A stretch of 64,000 bases of DNA. It comes from an uncultured Shinella sp. (GTDB taxonomy: Bacteria; Pseudomonadota; Alphaproteobacteria; Rhizobiales; Rhizobiaceae). The DNA is taken from contig NZ_CAMLFY010000006.1 in assembly GCF_946479415.1 (NCBI RefSeq), positions 26,131-90,130 of the forward strand. The letters run 5' to 3'. Every line of letters begins with the position of its first letter. Positions within the stretch are counted from its first letter, which is position 1. Of this stretch, positions 43,603 to 53,357 are shown piece after piece. A program made the position numbers and the translations under genes. The notes beneath the pieces were generated by a model, which did not search any database, was not told the DNA's origin, and worked only from the letters and a program-made list of their open reading frames with translations.

Positions 43603-44790
43603 CTAGCGCGCCGGGGCTTTCATCAGCTCGCGGCCGATGATGAGTTTCTGGACTTCCGTCGCACCCTCATAGATGCGCAGCGCCCGGATCTCGCGGTAGA
43701 GCCGCTCGGTGATCTCGCCCGAGCGCACGCCCCTGCCCCCGAACAGCTGCAGCGCCTGGTCGATGACCCATTGGGCATTTTCCGTCGCGGTCATCTTGGC
43801 CATCGCCGCCTCGCGCGTCGTCGGCTGCTTCTGCACGTCGCGCTTCCACGCGGTGCGGCTGGTCAAGAGTGCGGCGGCATCGATGGCGGTCGCCATTTCG
43901 CCAAGCGTGCTCTGCGCCGTCGGCAGGTCGGAGAGTGTGGCGCCGAACATTTTTCGGCTTTTCGCATGGGCCACGGCTTCATCGAGCGCGCGGCGGGCAA
44001 AGCCAGTCGCGGCCGCCGCCACGGACGGGCGAAAGATGTCGAGCGTGCGCATGGCGATCTTGAAGCCTTCGCCGGGGCTTCCAAGCATTTGCGTCGCGGG
44101 GATGCGGCAATTGTCGAAGCGGATGCGGGCGAGCGGATGCGGCGCGATGGTCTCAATGCGCTCGGCGATGGTGAAGCCGGGCGTATCCGCGAAGACGACG
44201 AAGGCGGAGATGCCGCGCGTGCCGGGCGCCTCACCGGTGCGGGCAAAGAGCGTATAGACATCGGCGATGCCGCCGTTGGAAATCCAGGTCTTCTCGCCGT
44301 CGAGAATGAAGTGGTCGCCCTCACGCCGAGCGGCGCAGGCGAGCGCGGCGACGTCGGAGCCGGCATCGGGTTCGGAGAGCGCGAAGGCGGACAGCCACTC
44401 GCCGCGCGCCACTTTCGGCAGCACCTGCTCCTTCAGCGCCGGCGAACCGGACAGGCTGATCGCCCCCGTGCCGAGACCCTGCATCGCAAAAGCGAAATCG
44501 GCGAGGCCGTCGGCATAGGCGAGCGTTTCGCGCACCAGGCAGAGCGCCCGGCTGTCGATCGCCTCGCTGGCCCCGCCGAAAGCTTTTGGGACGCAATGGC
44601 GCAGGATGCCGGCGGCACCCAGCGCCGCGACCAGCTGCCGGCAGGCCGCATCGACATTGCCATGGTCCACATTGTCGAGGCCGCCACGCGCGACGAAGCC
44701 GTCAAGCTCCGCTGCAAGGGCGCGGTGGCTGTCGTCGAAGAACGGCCAGTCGAGATGATCGCGGGTCGGCGCCATGGCAGCGGGCTGCAT
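43603..44790 (-). CDS. Acyl-CoA dehydrogenase
   Basis: 395 residues, FAD-dependent. Landmarks are [48 protein letters not shown], the central [16 protein letters not shown] and the C-terminal [45 protein letters not shown]. It introduces an alpha-beta double bond in an acyl-CoA, here probably a ring-derived intermediate. Start at 44790 has gagggga upstream; ATG at 44775 is the alternative. Lies one base after the enoyl-CoA hydratase stop. Confidence 0.92.
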   Translation of the reverse strand: MQPAAMAPTRDHLDWPFFDDSHRALAAELDGFVARGGLDNVDHGNVDAACRQLVAALGAAGILRHCVPKAFGGASEAIDSRALCLVRETLAYADGLADFAFAMQGLGTGAISLSGSPALKEQVLPKVARGEWLSAFALSEPDAGSDVAALACAARREGDHFILDGEKTWISNGGIADVYTLFARTGEAPGTRGISAFVVFADTPGFTIAERIETIAPHPLARIRFDNCRIPATQMLGSPGEGFKIAMRTLDIFRPSVAAAATGFARRALDEAVAHAKSRKMFGATLSDLPTAQSTLGEMATAIDAAALLTSRTAWKRDVQKQPTTREAAMAKMTATENAQWVIDQALQLFGGRGVRSGEITERLYREIRALRIYEGATEVQKLIIGRELMKAPAR

Positions 44791-44791
44791 G

Positions 44792-45634
44792 TCAGTTCCC
44801 CTCGAAGGCGGGCTTGGCCTTGGCGGCGAAGGCCTCGAAGGCGCGGCGGAAATCGCCCGTCGCCATGCAGATCGCCTGCGCTTGCGCTTCCGCCTCGATC
44901 ATCTGGTCGATGCCCATCGCCCATTCCTGATCGAGCATCTTCTTCGTCATGGCATGGGCGAACCACGGGCCATCGGCGAGGCTGCGGGCAAACTTTTGTG
45001 CTTCGGCGAGCACGGTGTCGCGCTCATGCAGGGCGTTGTAGAAACCCCAATTATGCCCTTCCGCGGCGCTCATCACGCGGCCGGTGAACAGCAGCTCGGC
45101 GGCGCGGCCCTGGCCGATGATGCGCGGAAGGATGCCACAGGCGCCCATGTCCGCCCCGGCGAGCCCAACGCGGGTGAAGAGGAAGGCGGTCTTCGTCTCC
45201 GGTGTCGCCACGCGGTAGTCCGAGGCCATGGCGAGGATCGCTCCGGCACCGGCGCAGATGCCGTCGACGGCGGCGATGATCGGTTGTGGGCACGCGCGCA
45301 TCTGGCGCACCAGCTCGCCCGTCATGCGGGTGAAGGCGAGAAGGTCCGGCATCACCATTTCGGTGAGCGGCTTGATGATATCGAACACATCGCCGCCGGA
45401 GGAGAAATTGCCGGCCGCGCCCGTCAGCACCACGACGCGCACGTCGCTGGCCCGCGTCAGCGCGTGGAAGAGGTCACCCAGTTCCTCATAGCTTTCGAAG
45501 GTCAGCGGGTTCTTCTTGTCCGGGCGGTTCAGCGTGATCGTCGCGACGCGGCCATCGGCATCCGTCTCGAACAGGAAGTGCTTCGCCTGATGGTTCCTGA
45601 AGGGGCGCTGCTTGGCCTGCATGGGGTTCGTCAT
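44792..45634 (-). CDS. Enoyl-CoA hydratase/isomerase family protein
   Basis: 280 residues, crotonase fold: [38 protein letters not shown], oxyanion strand [48 protein letters not shown]. The Gly-rich pocket is intact. By position in the cluster it should hydrate or hydrolyse a cyclic enoyl-CoA formed from 2-aminobenzoyl-CoA, perhaps opening the ring. Start at 45634 has gaaggac. SDR gene lies 11 bases upstream. Confidence 0.9.
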   Translation of the reverse strand: MTNPMQAKQRPFRNHQAKHFLFETDADGRVATITLNRPDKKNPLTFESYEELGDLFHALTRASDVRVVVLTGAAGNFSSGGDVFDIIKPLTEMVMPDLLAFTRMTGELVRQMRACPQPIIAAVDGICAGAGAILAMASDYRVATPETKTAFLFTRVGLAGADMGACGILPRIIGQGRAAELLFTGRVMSAAEGHNWGFYNALHERDTVLAEAQKFARSLADGPWFAHAMTKKMLDQEWAMGIDQMIEAEAQAQAICMATGDFRRAFEAFAAKAKPAFEGN

Positions 45635-45645
45635 GTCGTCGTCCT

Positions 45646-46416
45646 TCAAAGAATTTCGCCGCCGGCGACCGCGATGGCCTGTCCGGTGATTGCGCTTGCC
45701 CCTTCCGAGGCGAGCCAGGAAACGGTGTGCGCCACCTCGGCCGGGCTTACCAGCCGGCCCTGCGGGTTGGAGCGCGCGAGGCTGGCGCGCGCCTCCTCGC
45801 GCGAGCGGCCGGTCTTTTCGCTGATCGTGTCGAGCGCGCCATCGATGAGCGGCGTATCGGTGAAGCCGGGGCAGACGGCGTTGACGGTGACGTCGGTGCG
45901 CGCCAATTCCAGCGCCAGCGCCCGCGTCAGGCCGATGACGCCGTGTTTGGAGGCGCAATAGGCGGAGACATAGGCATAGCCGGTGAGGCCGGCGGTGCTC
46001 GCGACATTGACGATGCGGCCCTTGCCGGCGCGGCGCACGGAGGCGAGCGCGGCCTGCGTCACCAGATAGACGCCCGTGAGGTTGATGGACAGCACGCGCT
46101 GCCAGAGGGCGAAATCGGTCTTTTCGAACGGTGCCGAGGGGGCTTCGCCGGCGCAGTTGACGAGCACGGCGATCTCGCCAGCCGATGCGATGGCGGCGGC
46201 GATGCCGCGCTCGACGGCCGCGGCGTCCGTCACGTCGAAACCGTCGTGGACGAAAGCCTCGCCGCCAGCCGCGCGGATTTCGTCACGCACGGCCTCCAGA
46301 GGCGCGGCCCGTCGGCCGGCAAGGCTGACGATATGGCCCTCGGCAGCAAGCGTCAGCGCGATGGCCTTGCCGATGCCGCTGCCGGCGCCCGTGACGAAAG
46401 CGTGCCGCCTGCTCAT
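45646..46416 (-). CDS. SDR-family dehydrogenase (3-hydroxyacyl-CoA dehydrogenase-like)
   Basis: 256 residues, classical [11 protein letters not shown] at 9-16, NCAG at 87-90, S140, Y153-x3-K157 in YCASK. The Arg pair after beta2 (GRRAAP) suggests NADP. It is co-translated with the monooxygenase/reductase (ATGA overlap at 46413-46416), so it probably oxidises or reduces the oxo/hydroxy group on the ring CoA intermediate. Similar SDR genes are found in the Azoarcus evansii 2-aminobenzoate cluster as I recall it. Confidence 0.88.
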   Translation of the reverse strand: MSRRHAFVTGAGSGIGKAIALTLAAEGHIVSLAGRRAAPLEAVRDEIRAAGGEAFVHDGFDVTDAAAVERGIAAAIASAGEIAVLVNCAGEAPSAPFEKTDFALWQRVLSINLTGVYLVTQAALASVRRAGKGRIVNVASTAGLTGYAYVSAYCASKHGVIGLTRALALELARTDVTVNAVCPGFTDTPLIDGALDTISEKTGRSREEARASLARSNPQGRLVSPAEVAHTVSWLASEGASAITGQAIAVAGGEIL

Positions 46417-48731
46417 GACTTGCCTGCCGTCGTCGCGCGGGCGAGGTTGTTCACATATTGCGCACGGGCGGAATAATATTGCTTCGGCCAGAGCTGGGCG
46501 TCATAGCCGATCTTCGCCGCCTCGTGCATCACGAAGGACGGGTCGGCCAGATGCGGGCGGGCGACGGCACAGAGATCGGCGCGGCCGGCGGCGATGATCG
46601 AATTGGCATGGTCCGCCTCCGAAATCGCGCCGACGGCAATGGTCGGCACCTGGATCTCGTTGCGAATCTTGTCGGAGAACGGCGTCTGGAACAGGCGGCC
46701 ATAGACCGGCTTCTCCTCCTTCACCACCTGGCCGGACGAGCAGTCGATCATATCGGCGCCGGCCTCCTTGAACATTTTCGCGAAGATCGCCGCATCCTCG
46801 GGCGTGTTGCCGCCCTCGTGCCAATCGTTGGTCGAGAGGCGCACCGAGATCGGCCTGTCCTCAGGCCAGACCTTGCGGATGGCGTGGAACACTTCAAGCG
46901 GGAAGCGCGCACGCGCCGCATGATCACCGCCGTAGTCGTCGGTGCGCTGGTTGGTGAGCGGCGAGAGAAAGCTCGACAGGAGATAGCCGTGCGCGGCATG
47001 CAGTTCGAGAATGTCGAAGCCGATATCACGCGCCCGTTCGGTTGCCGTCACGAAATCAGCGATGACGCGGTCCATGTCCTCGCGGGTCATTTCGCGTGGC
47101 GTCTGCGAATGCTTGAGATAGGGCAGAGCCGAGGCCGAGATCAGTGGCCACGCGCCTTCCGACAGCGGCTGATCGATGCCCTCCCATGCAAGTTTCGTTG
47201 CGCCCTTGCGCCCGGCATGGCCGAGCTGGATGCCGATCTTGGCGGGCGTTTCGTGATGCACGAAATCGACGATGCGCTTGAAAGCCTGCTGCTGCACGTC
47301 GTTCCACAGGCCAAGGCAGCCGGGCGTGATGCGCGCATCGGGCGAGACGCAGGTCATTTCCGGGAAAACGAGGGCGGCACCGCCCATGGCGCGCGCGCCG
47401 AGATGCACGAGATGGAAATCGCCCGGCAGACCGTCCGTCGCCGAATACATCGCCATCGGCGAGACAACGATGCGGTTGCGGAGCGTCAGGCCGCGCAGCT
47501 TGAACGGTGTGAACATCGGCGGCGGCACGGCGCCGTTTGCCGCCTTTTCCGCGCCGGCCCGCTCGGCAAACCAGCGCTCGAAGCCTTCGAGCCAGTCCTT
47601 GTCGCGCAGGCGAAGGTTTTCATGGCTGATGCGCTGCGAGCGCGTCAGCATGGAATACATGAACTGCTCCGGCTCCAGCGTATCGGCATAGCGCGTGCCG
47701 ACCACCTCGAACCATTCCATGGCGTTGCGCGCGGCATTCTGGATGCGCGCGACATCGACGCGGCGCACTTCTTCATAGGCCGCGAGCACGGCCGGGATAT
47801 TCGCCTTGTCATGGCCGAGGATGTCGAACTGGCGCGTCAGTTCGATCGCGTCGTCGATGGCAAGCTTGGTGCCGGAGCCGATGGCGAAATGGGCGGTGTG
47901 GGCGCTGTCGCCCATCAGCACGACATGGCTGTTGCCGTTGAAATGGCTCCATTTCTCGCAGATCAGCCGGCCGAAATTCAGCCAGGCGGAGCCGCGCATG
48001 TGGCGCGCATTGGTCATCAGGCTGTGGCCGTCGAGGCTTTCGGCAAAAAGCTTTTCGCAGAAGGCGATGGATTGGTCCTGATCCATCTTATCGAGCCCAT
48101 GCGCCTTGAAGACCTCGTCGGTCGTCTCGACGATGAAGGTCGAGGTCGTATCGTCAAAGCGATAGACATGCGCCTGGAACCAGCCGTGTTCGGTGCGCTG
48201 GAAATCGAAGGTGAACGCATCGAACGGCTTGTTGGTGCCGAGCCAGATATAGCGGTTCGGCCGCACCACCATATCGGGCTGGAAGACGTCGGCATATTTG
48301 TTGCGGATGCGGGAATTGACGCCATCGGAAGCGATGATGAGGTCGGCGTCCGGGAATTCCTCGTCGCCCTGCACGTCGCGCTCGAACAGCAGCTCGACGC
48401 CCAGTTCCAGGCAGCGCTCCTGCAGGATGTTGAGCATCTTCTTGCGGCCGATGCCGACGAAGCCGTGGCCGGTGGTGCGGATCTTGCGGCCCTTGAAGAC
48501 CAGCTCGATATCGTCCCAATGGTTGAAGGAAACCTCGATCGCCTCGGCCGTTTCCGGGTCCCACTGGCGCATCGACTGCATGGTGGCGTCGGAGAAGACG
48601 ACGCCCCAGCCGAAGGTATCGAAAGCCCGGTTGCGCTCGACGACGGCGATCTGATGTTCGGGATGCTGGCGCTTCATCAGAAGCGCGAAATAGAGACCGG
48701 CAGGCCCACCACCGATACAGACGATCCGCAT
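46413..48731 (-). CDS. Fused FAD monooxygenase / old-yellow-enzyme reductase: 2-aminobenzoyl-CoA monooxygenase/reductase (salicylyl-CoA 5-hydroxylase type)
   Basis: 772 residues in two enzymes. Residues about 1-390 are a class A flavin monooxygenase ([54 protein letters not shown]). Residues about 400-772 are an NADH:flavin oxidoreductase of the old-yellow type ([68 protein letters not shown]). This fusion is the architecture of Azoarcus AbmA, which hydroxylates and partly reduces 2-aminobenzoyl-CoA; the salicylyl-CoA 5-hydroxylase is its close relative. With kynU and the CoA ligase in the window, 2-aminobenzoyl-CoA is the likely substrate. Start at 48731 has ggaggag. First gene of a seven- or eight-gene operon. 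Confidence 0.92.
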   Translation of the reverse strand: MRIVCIGGGPAGLYFALLMKRQHPEHQIAVVERNRAFDTFGWGVVFSDATMQSMRQWDPETAEAIEVSFNHWDDIELVFKGRKIRTTGHGFVGIGRKKMLNILQERCLELGVELLFERDVQGDEEFPDADLIIASDGVNSRIRNKYADVFQPDMVVRPNRYIWLGTNKPFDAFTFDFQRTEHGWFQAHVYRFDDTTSTFIVETTDEVFKAHGLDKMDQDQSIAFCEKLFAESLDGHSLMTNARHMRGSAWLNFGRLICEKWSHFNGNSHVVLMGDSAHTAHFAIGSGTKLAIDDAIELTRQFDILGHDKANIPAVLAAYEEVRRVDVARIQNAARNAMEWFEVVGTRYADTLEPEQFMYSMLTRSQRISHENLRLRDKDWLEGFERWFAERAGAEKAANGAVPPPMFTPFKLRGLTLRNRIVVSPMAMYSATDGLPGDFHLVHLGARAMGGAALVFPEMTCVSPDARITPGCLGLWNDVQQQAFKRIVDFVHHETPAKIGIQLGHAGRKGATKLAWEGIDQPLSEGAWPLISASALPYLKHSQTPREMTREDMDRVIADFVTATERARDIGFDILELHAAHGYLLSSFLSPLTNQRTDDYGGDHAARARFPLEVFHAIRKVWPEDRPISVRLSTNDWHEGGNTPEDAAIFAKMFKEAGADMIDCSSGQVVKEEKPVYGRLFQTPFSDKIRNEIQVPTIAVGAISEADHANSIIAAGRADLCAVARPHLADPSFVMHEAAKIGYDAQLWPKQYYSARAQYVNNLARATTAGKS

Positions 48732-48820
48732 GTCGTTCTCCTCCCGAGCTCCGGCCGCGTGCGTCGCAGAGGCCGCACGGGCATCCGGACTGTGGCAGCA
48801 GGTTGGACCCGTTTCGGAGA

Positions 48821-48838
48821 AATTTCAAGCTTAAAATT
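48821..48838 (-). promoter_or_regulatory. Predicted MarR-type operator upstream of the ring-cleavage operon
   Basis: An 18-base near-perfect palindrome, AATTT-C-AAGCTT-A-AAATT, with one mismatched base pair. It lies 90 bases upstream of the monooxygenase start, in the gap after the marR-type gene. A related 18-mer (15 of 18 identical) occurs at 62869-62886. MarR dimers typically bind dyads of this size, so it is the best candidate site for the MarR protein encoded next to it. Confidence 0.6.
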
Positions 48839-48882
48839 GTTTTGGTCTGGAAATGCGAGACGGCGAAGCATGGATGAAAAGT

Positions 48883-49038
48883 CCCCTCCCCACCCCCTCC
48901 CCACAAGGGGGAGGGGCTTAACCAGCCGCTCCGTCTCACCAGCTTCGACCGGCCCTGCTGGCAGCAAGGCTACAGAAGGTATGAAACCGGATCGGCACGG
49001 GAAGCCCCTCCCCCTTGTGGGGAGGGGTTGGGGAGGGG
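48883..49038. repeat. Long inverted repeat, rhizobial intergenic element
   Basis: Arms 48883-48919 and 49002-49038 (37 bases each) are essentially perfect inverted complements made of C4-5/T/G4-5 tracts around a central acaaggggg / cccccttgt. About 80 bases of unrelated sequence lie between. This fits the large palindromic elements scattered in rhizobial intergenic regions. It separates marR from the monooxygenase operon and fills most of the 340-base gap. Confidence 0.75.
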
Positions 49039-49071
49039 TCTTCCGGCTTGGGAAACCGAAAACAGCCGTTC

Positions 49072-49596
49072 TCAGCCACTCTTGGCGAGCGAGGCGATGA
49101 CCGAGCGCTTGAGCTTGGCAAGCGCATCCATCAGAACGCCGCCATCCGCCGGTTCGAGGCCGGCGAAGAGGTCGGAAATCCAGTCGGCGTGGCGGGCCGC
49201 CATCTTCTCGAATTCGGCGCGGCCGAAGGGGGTGAGCGCGATGATCTGAACGCGGCGGTCGGTCGGAAGCGTCGTGCGGCTGAGATGGCCGCTCTCCGTC
49301 AGGCGCTCGACGAGGACGGTGATGTTTCCGGGCGAGACCATCATGCGCTTGGAGACTTCGCCGAGCACCATGCCGTCGGGCGCGCGCTCCAGCTGGGCCA
49401 TCAGGTCGAAGCGCGGCAGGGTGGAATCGAATTCCTCGCGCAGGCGGCGGCGCACTTCGCTTTCCACCAGCGTCGAGCAGGTGAGCAGGCGCAGCCAGAG
49501 GCGAAGCTCGGCACGGTGATCGTGCGGCGCCTCCAGAGCCTTGGTCTCGCCATCCACCCAATCCGGCGCGATGTCGAACGTGTCGTCACCCGTCAT
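49072..49596 (-). CDS. MarR-family transcriptional regulator
   Basis: 174 residues with a winged helix at about 75-140: LMAQLERAPDGMVLGEVSKRMMVSPGNITVLVERLTESGHLSRTTLPTDRRVQIIALTPFGRAEFEKM. Several MarR relatives (BadR, CouR, GenR) respond to aromatic acids or their CoA esters. Its place upstream of the 2-aminobenzoyl-CoA operon and the nearby palindromes argue that it represses that operon and the ligase operon, released by 2-aminobenzoate or its CoA ester (inference). Confidence 0.88.
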   Translation of the reverse strand: MTGDDTFDIAPDWVDGETKALEAPHDHRAELRLWLRLLTCSTLVESEVRRRLREEFDSTLPRFDLMAQLERAPDGMVLGEVSKRMMVSPGNITVLVERLTESGHLSRTTLPTDRRVQIIALTPFGRAEFEKMAARHADWISDLFAGLEPADGGVLMDALAKLKRSVIASLAKSG

Positions 49597-49664
49597 AACA
49601 AAGGTCCGTTTCCTGTCCCGTCGCCTTGCCTTTTAGAGATGTTTGCACCGCTTGGACAGCGCCG

Positions 49665-50429
49665 TCATCTGGCGGCGTGCAGCGCGGAAGGTCGCGGCTC
49701 GGCACGGTCGCCGTCTTCCGACTGGGCAAAAACGTTCACCGTCAGGCCGATATGCTCGGCCATCAGGACCTGTGCCCGCGAGGCATCCCGATCGAGCGCG
49801 GCCTCCATCAATTCGGTATGATGCTCGATCGACATGGCGTCATGAAGGGCCGCGACCGCCGCCTCGTAGCCTTCCGTCCTGCCCTCGGCCGCCCGAAGCG
49901 CCGGGGCGAGGCTGAGGAAGCGGTGATGGCGGCGCAACTGGTCGGACACCGTCGCCTGGAAACGCATGAGCCAGTTCGACCGGGCCGCGCTGATCAGCGC
50001 GGTGTGGAAGGCGGCGTGCCGTTCATCCCACTCGTCAATCTCGGCCTCCCTCGCCGTCTCGACGACAAGCTTGCAACGCGACAGCCGGTAATGCGCCGTG
50101 ACGACCTCCGATTCCCAGGCGCTGTCGCCGTTGGCAATCGATTCCAGCAGGAGCGGGATTTCCACCACCATGCGGGCACGCGTCAGGTCTTCCAGCGCGT
50201 CGAGGGAAACGGGTGCGACCGCAAAGCCGCGATTGCTGATCGCCGTCACCAGCCCTTCGGCCTCCAGCCGCGACAGCGCCTCGCGCAGCGGCGTCCAGCC
50301 GATCTCGTAGCGATCGCGCAAGGCACTCAGCTTCATCGGCGCGCCGGGCTTCAGCCGCGTCGCGAGGATATCGCGGCGCAGCAGGCGATAGGCGGATTCT
50401 GTTTTGGTCGCTTGCTCGTGCTCTTGCAT
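49665..50429 (-). CDS. GntR-family (FadR/VanR-type) transcriptional regulator
   Basis: 254 residues. N-terminal GntR winged helix (SAYRLLRRDILATRLKPGAPMKLSALRDRYEIGWTPLREALSRLEAEGLV) and a helical FCD-type effector domain (about 90-235: RARMVVEIPLLLESIAN, DERHAAFHTALISA, ALHDAMSIEHHTELMEAALDRD). ATG at 50429 is chosen because aggggatg precedes it; an ATG six bases upstream would have no spacing. Divergent from the TrpX-type/kynU operon across a palindromic AT-rich region, so it probably controls both. Confidence 0.85.
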   Translation of the reverse strand: MQEHEQATKTESAYRLLRRDILATRLKPGAPMKLSALRDRYEIGWTPLREALSRLEAEGLVTAISNRGFAVAPVSLDALEDLTRARMVVEIPLLLESIANGDSAWESEVVTAHYRLSRCKLVVETAREAEIDEWDERHAAFHTALISAARSNWLMRFQATVSDQLRRHHRFLSLAPALRAAEGRTEGYEAAVAALHDAMSIEHHTELMEAALDRDASRAQVLMAEHIGLTVNVFAQSEDGDRAEPRPSALHAAR

Positions 50430-50460
50430 CGACATCCCCTGGCACCGGCAATTCTCTGCG

Positions 50461-50510
50461 TCAAATATATATACTTTCGGCCGTGCAATCAAAATATATA
50501 TATTATTTGA
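50461..50510. promoter_or_regulatory. AT-rich dyad in the gntR / transporter-kynU divergent promoter region
   Basis: TCAAATATATATA (from 50461) and TATATATATTATTTGA (to 50510) form an interrupted inverted repeat with exact ends TCAAATA / TATTTGA. It stands out against the high-GC surroundings. Placed between divergent genes, it is the likely binding region of the GntR regulator and may also supply the promoter. Confidence 0.55.
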
Positions 50511-50588
50511 CAAGCCGCTCCACCGCCGCCATGATCCGCGCCAAGCCGCTGAGGAACGGCGGCCGCTTGTCATTTCTGGGAGGATTTC

Positions 50589-51575
50589 ATGAGCAGGCTT
50601 ACAAAGTCATTCGTTTCGGGACTGGTTCTGGCCGGCGCACTGGCGCTGGGCGCCGCAAACGCGCTCGCCGAGCCGATCCGCATCGGCATCGCCAATTTCG
50701 GCGAACATCCGCAGCTTGCCGCCTCGATTGCCGGCTTCAAGAAGGCGATGGCCGAAAACGGTTTCGTCGAGGGCAAGGATGTCGTCTATTCCGAAAGCCA
50801 CACCAATTTCGACGCCTCGCTGGTGCCGCAGATGATCGCCAAGCTGCAGGCCGAACAGCCCAAGCTGATCTACACGATCACCACGCCCGTCTCGCAGATC
50901 GCCAAGAAGGCGCTCGCCGGCTCCGGCATTCCGATCGTCTTCTCAGCCGTCACCGATCCGGTCGCCGCCAAGCTGGTGCCCTCCTGGGAAGCGGGCGACG
51001 ACGGCATGACCGGCGCGACCGACCTTCAGGACGTCGCCGCCGTGATGGAGTTCGCCCACAAGCTGCTGCCGAATGCCAAGCGTTTCGGCGTGCCGTACAA
51101 TCCGGGTGAGGCCAACGACGTGGCCGTGCTCGACAAGATCAAGGAAGCGGCCCCTGCGGCCGGCTTCGAGGTCGAAGCGGTCGGCGTCGACAATGTCAAC
51201 GACATCCAGCAGCGCATCGCGTCCTTCGCCGGCAAGGCCGACGTGATCTACACGCCCGCCTCCAACCTGCTCCAGCCGGCGATCGCCGCCGTTTCGGCCG
51301 CTGCCCGCCAGGCACAGATCCCGATCGTCAATTCCGACGATGGTGCCGTGCGCGACGGCGTCGTGCCGGCAAGTTTTGCCGTGAACTACGAGCAGGTCGG
51401 TCTCGCCGCCGGCAAGATCGCCGCCGAAATCCTGAAGGGCAAGGACCCGAAGACCATCGCCCCCTGGCGTCCGGCCTATGAGGACCATCGCGCGCTGATC
51501 TCCAAGAAGACGCTCGCCGCCTTCGGCGTCGAAGTGCCGGCCTCGCTCGCCGATTGCGGCTGCATCGTCGACTGA
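50589..51575 (+). CDS. ABC transporter substrate-binding protein (TrpX-like)
   Basis: 328 residues with a signal peptide (about 1-27, ANALA-EP). The mature part has the PF04392/TrpX pattern: IRIGIANFGEHPQLAASIAGFKKAM, YTITTPVSQIAKKAL, VFSAVTDPVAAKLV, GVPYNPGEANDVAVLDKIKEAA, PIVNSDDGAVRDGVVPASFAVNYEQVGLAAGKIAAEILKG. Members import tryptophan or related ligands. Because kynureninase is the fourth gene of the operon, kynurenine is a plausible ligand alongside tryptophan. Start at 50589 has gaggatt. Confidence 0.85.
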   Translation: MSRLTKSFVSGLVLAGALALGAANALAEPIRIGIANFGEHPQLAASIAGFKKAMAENGFVEGKDVVYSESHTNFDASLVPQMIAKLQAEQPKLIYTITTPVSQIAKKALAGSGIPIVFSAVTDPVAAKLVPSWEAGDDGMTGATDLQDVAAVMEFAHKLLPNAKRFGVPYNPGEANDVAVLDKIKEAAPAAGFEVEAVGVDNVNDIQQRIASFAGKADVIYTPASNLLQPAIAAVSAAARQAQIPIVNSDDGAVRDGVVPASFAVNYEQVGLAAGKIAAEILKGKDPKTIAPWRPAYEDHRALISKKTLAAFGVEVPASLADCGCIVD

Positions 51576-51594
51576 TCCGACCGCGTTTCTATCC

Positions 51595-51620
51595 GGTGAC
51601 GGCGCCTCAGCGCCGTCACC
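51595..51620 (+). other. 11-bp GC-rich hairpin after the TrpX-like gene
   Basis: Arms 51595-51605 and 51610-51620 are perfect complements (ggtgacggcgc / gcgccgtcacc) with a ctca loop. It starts 19 bases after the stop codon and ends before the ATPase ribosome site (aaaaggggaag). Likely a message-stabilising or attenuating stem that keeps the binding protein in excess. Confidence 0.65.
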
Positions 51621-51639
51621 CCATAAAAAGGGGAAGCCC

Positions 51640-52419
51640 ATGCTGGAAATCCAGTCGGCGCGAAAAGTGTTCTACAAGGGACAGGCGGACGAAAAGACCG
51701 CCCTCAACGATCTCAACCTGCGGCTCGAAACGGGCGAATTCGGCGTCGTCATCGGCTCGAACGGCGCGGGCAAGAGCAGCATGCTCAACGCCATCTCGGG
51801 CGCGCTGGTGCTCGATAGCGGCAAGATCGTCATCAACGGCGACGATGTGACGGCCATGCCCGTGCACAAGCGCGCCATGCGGCTTGCCCGCGTCTTCCAG
51901 GACCCGATGAAGGGCACTGCCGCGTCGATGACGGTGGCCGAAAACATGCTGCTCGCGGAGCTGCGTGCCAACAAGCGCACGCTGCGGCGCGGCCTCAACC
52001 CGGTACGCCTCGCCGCCTACAAGGAGCGGCTGTCGCTGCTCGGCCTCGGACTGGAAAACCGGCTCGACACCCGCGTCGAACTGCTCTCCGGCGGCCAGCG
52101 GCAATCGCTGTCGCTGATCATGGCGGTCGGCGGCTCGCCGGAACTGCTTCTGCTCGACGAACACACCGCCGCACTCGATCCGCGCACCGCCGACATCGTC
52201 ATGCAGGCAACGATCCGCGCCGTGGAGGCGCTGAAGCTCACCACGCTGATGGTGACGCACAACATGCAGCACGCCGTGGATTTCGGCCACCGGGTCATCA
52301 TGCTCGATGCCGGCCGCGTGCGTCTCGAAATCGCCGGCGCCGAGAAGACGTCGATCACGGTCCCCGACCTGATCGGCCATTTCTCCGTCAAAACCGACCG
52401 CATGTTTCTGGCGAGCTGA
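51640..52419 (+). CDS. ABC transporter ATP-binding protein (TrpZ-like)
   Basis: 259 residues. Walker A GSNGAGKSS, Q-loop VFQDPMKGTAASMTVAEN, signature LLSGGQRQSLSLI, Walker B ELLLLDEHTAALDPR and H-loop MVTHNM are all present. It is the ATPase of the TrpXYZ-type importer and sits between binding protein and permease, which starts 6 bases after its stop. Start at 51640 has ggggaag. Confidence 0.9.
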   Translation: MLEIQSARKVFYKGQADEKTALNDLNLRLETGEFGVVIGSNGAGKSSMLNAISGALVLDSGKIVINGDDVTAMPVHKRAMRLARVFQDPMKGTAASMTVAENMLLAELRANKRTLRRGLNPVRLAAYKERLSLLGLGLENRLDTRVELLSGGQRQSLSLIMAVGGSPELLLLDEHTAALDPRTADIVMQATIRAVEALKLTTLMVTHNMQHAVDFGHRVIMLDAGRVRLEIAGAEKTSITVPDLIGHFSVKTDRMFLAS

Positions 52420-52424
52420 GACCC

Positions 52425-53348
52425 ATGGATTTCCTGCAAAACACAATTGCGAGCTTCGTCTCGCTCGTTCCCGTCACGCTGGCGCAGAGCCTCATCCTCG
52501 CCTTCGTCGTGCTCGGCATCATGATCCCCTTCCGCATGCTGAGCTTTCCGGACCTGACGAGCGAGGGCGCCTTCCCGCTCGGCGGCTGCGTCTGCGGCGT
52601 GCTGATGGCGGCGGGCATGTCGCCGCTGCCGGCGATCCTGATTGCGCTTCTCGCCGGTTTCGTCGCCGGTTGTTGCACCGCCTTCATCCACCTGCGCTTC
52701 CGCATCCATACGCTGCTGGCGGGCATCCTGATGATGACGATGCTCTATTCGATCAACCTGCGCATCATGGGCCGCTCCAACCTCTCGGTCTTCGGCTCGG
52801 CGACGGTGTTCGACTGGGTGCCGGGCCTGCAACCGGGCTTCCCGGCCAGCAAGATCGTGATGGCCGGCGCCTTCGGCCTCGTCGTCTTCGCGCTGCTCCT
52901 GCATTTCTTCCGCACGGAAAAGGGCACGGCCGTGCGCGCCGTCGGCGCCAATCCCGACATGGCCGAGGCACAGGGCATCAATGTCTGGCTCGCCACCATC
53001 GGCGGCGTCGGCCTTGCCGGCGCGTTTTCCGCCGCCGGCGGTGCGCTGATGGTGCAGTCGCAGGGTTTTGCCGACGTCAATATGGGTCTCGGCATTCTCA
53101 TCAACGGGCTGGCCGCCCTGATGATCGGCGAGGCCATCGTCGGCAAGCAGAGCGTGCTGCGTCAGCTCGCCGCACCCTTCGTCGGCGCCATCGTCTATTA
53201 CCAGCTCGTCTCCTTCTGCCTTGCCGCCGGCATGCCGCCGCCGGACCTGAAGCTGGCGACGGGCCTCTTCGTGCTTGCCATGCTGGCCCTGCCGAGCCTC
53301 AAGCGCAGCCGCGGCCCCGCACCCGCCCGCGAAACCGTTCGTGAATAG
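52425..53348 (+). CDS. ABC transporter permease (TrpY-like)
   Basis: 307 residues with eight or nine hydrophobic segments: QSLILAFVVLGIMIPFRML, FPLGGCVCGVLMAAGMSPLPAILIALLAGFVAG, LAGILMMTMLYSINLRIMGR, VMAGAFGLVVFALLLHF, and the C-terminal NMGLGILINGLAALMIGEAIVG and VGAIVYYQLVSFCLAAG. The RAVGANPDMAEAQGIN loop is the coupling segment of the BPD2/TrpY-type permeases. Ends 9 bases before kynU. Confidence 0.9.
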   Translation: MDFLQNTIASFVSLVPVTLAQSLILAFVVLGIMIPFRMLSFPDLTSEGAFPLGGCVCGVLMAAGMSPLPAILIALLAGFVAGCCTAFIHLRFRIHTLLAGILMMTMLYSINLRIMGRSNLSVFGSATVFDWVPGLQPGFPASKIVMAGAFGLVVFALLLHFFRTEKGTAVRAVGANPDMAEAQGINVWLATIGGVGLAGAFSAAGGALMVQSQGFADVNMGLGILINGLAALMIGEAIVGKQSVLRQLAAPFVGAIVYYQLVSFCLAAGMPPPDLKLATGLFVLAMLALPSLKRSRGPAPARETVRE

Positions 53349-53357
53349 GAATTTCCG

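Noticed and set aside
44792..45958. Longer form of the enoyl-CoA hydratase starting upstream of 45634
   Set aside because: The extra N-terminal part is antisense-like Arg-rich sequence overlapping the SDR gene; ATG at 45634 has a ribosome site and matches family length.
46458..49100. An 880-codon plus-strand open frame
   Set aside because: Antisense to the fused monooxygenase/reductase and running across the inverted repeat; no recognisable domain.
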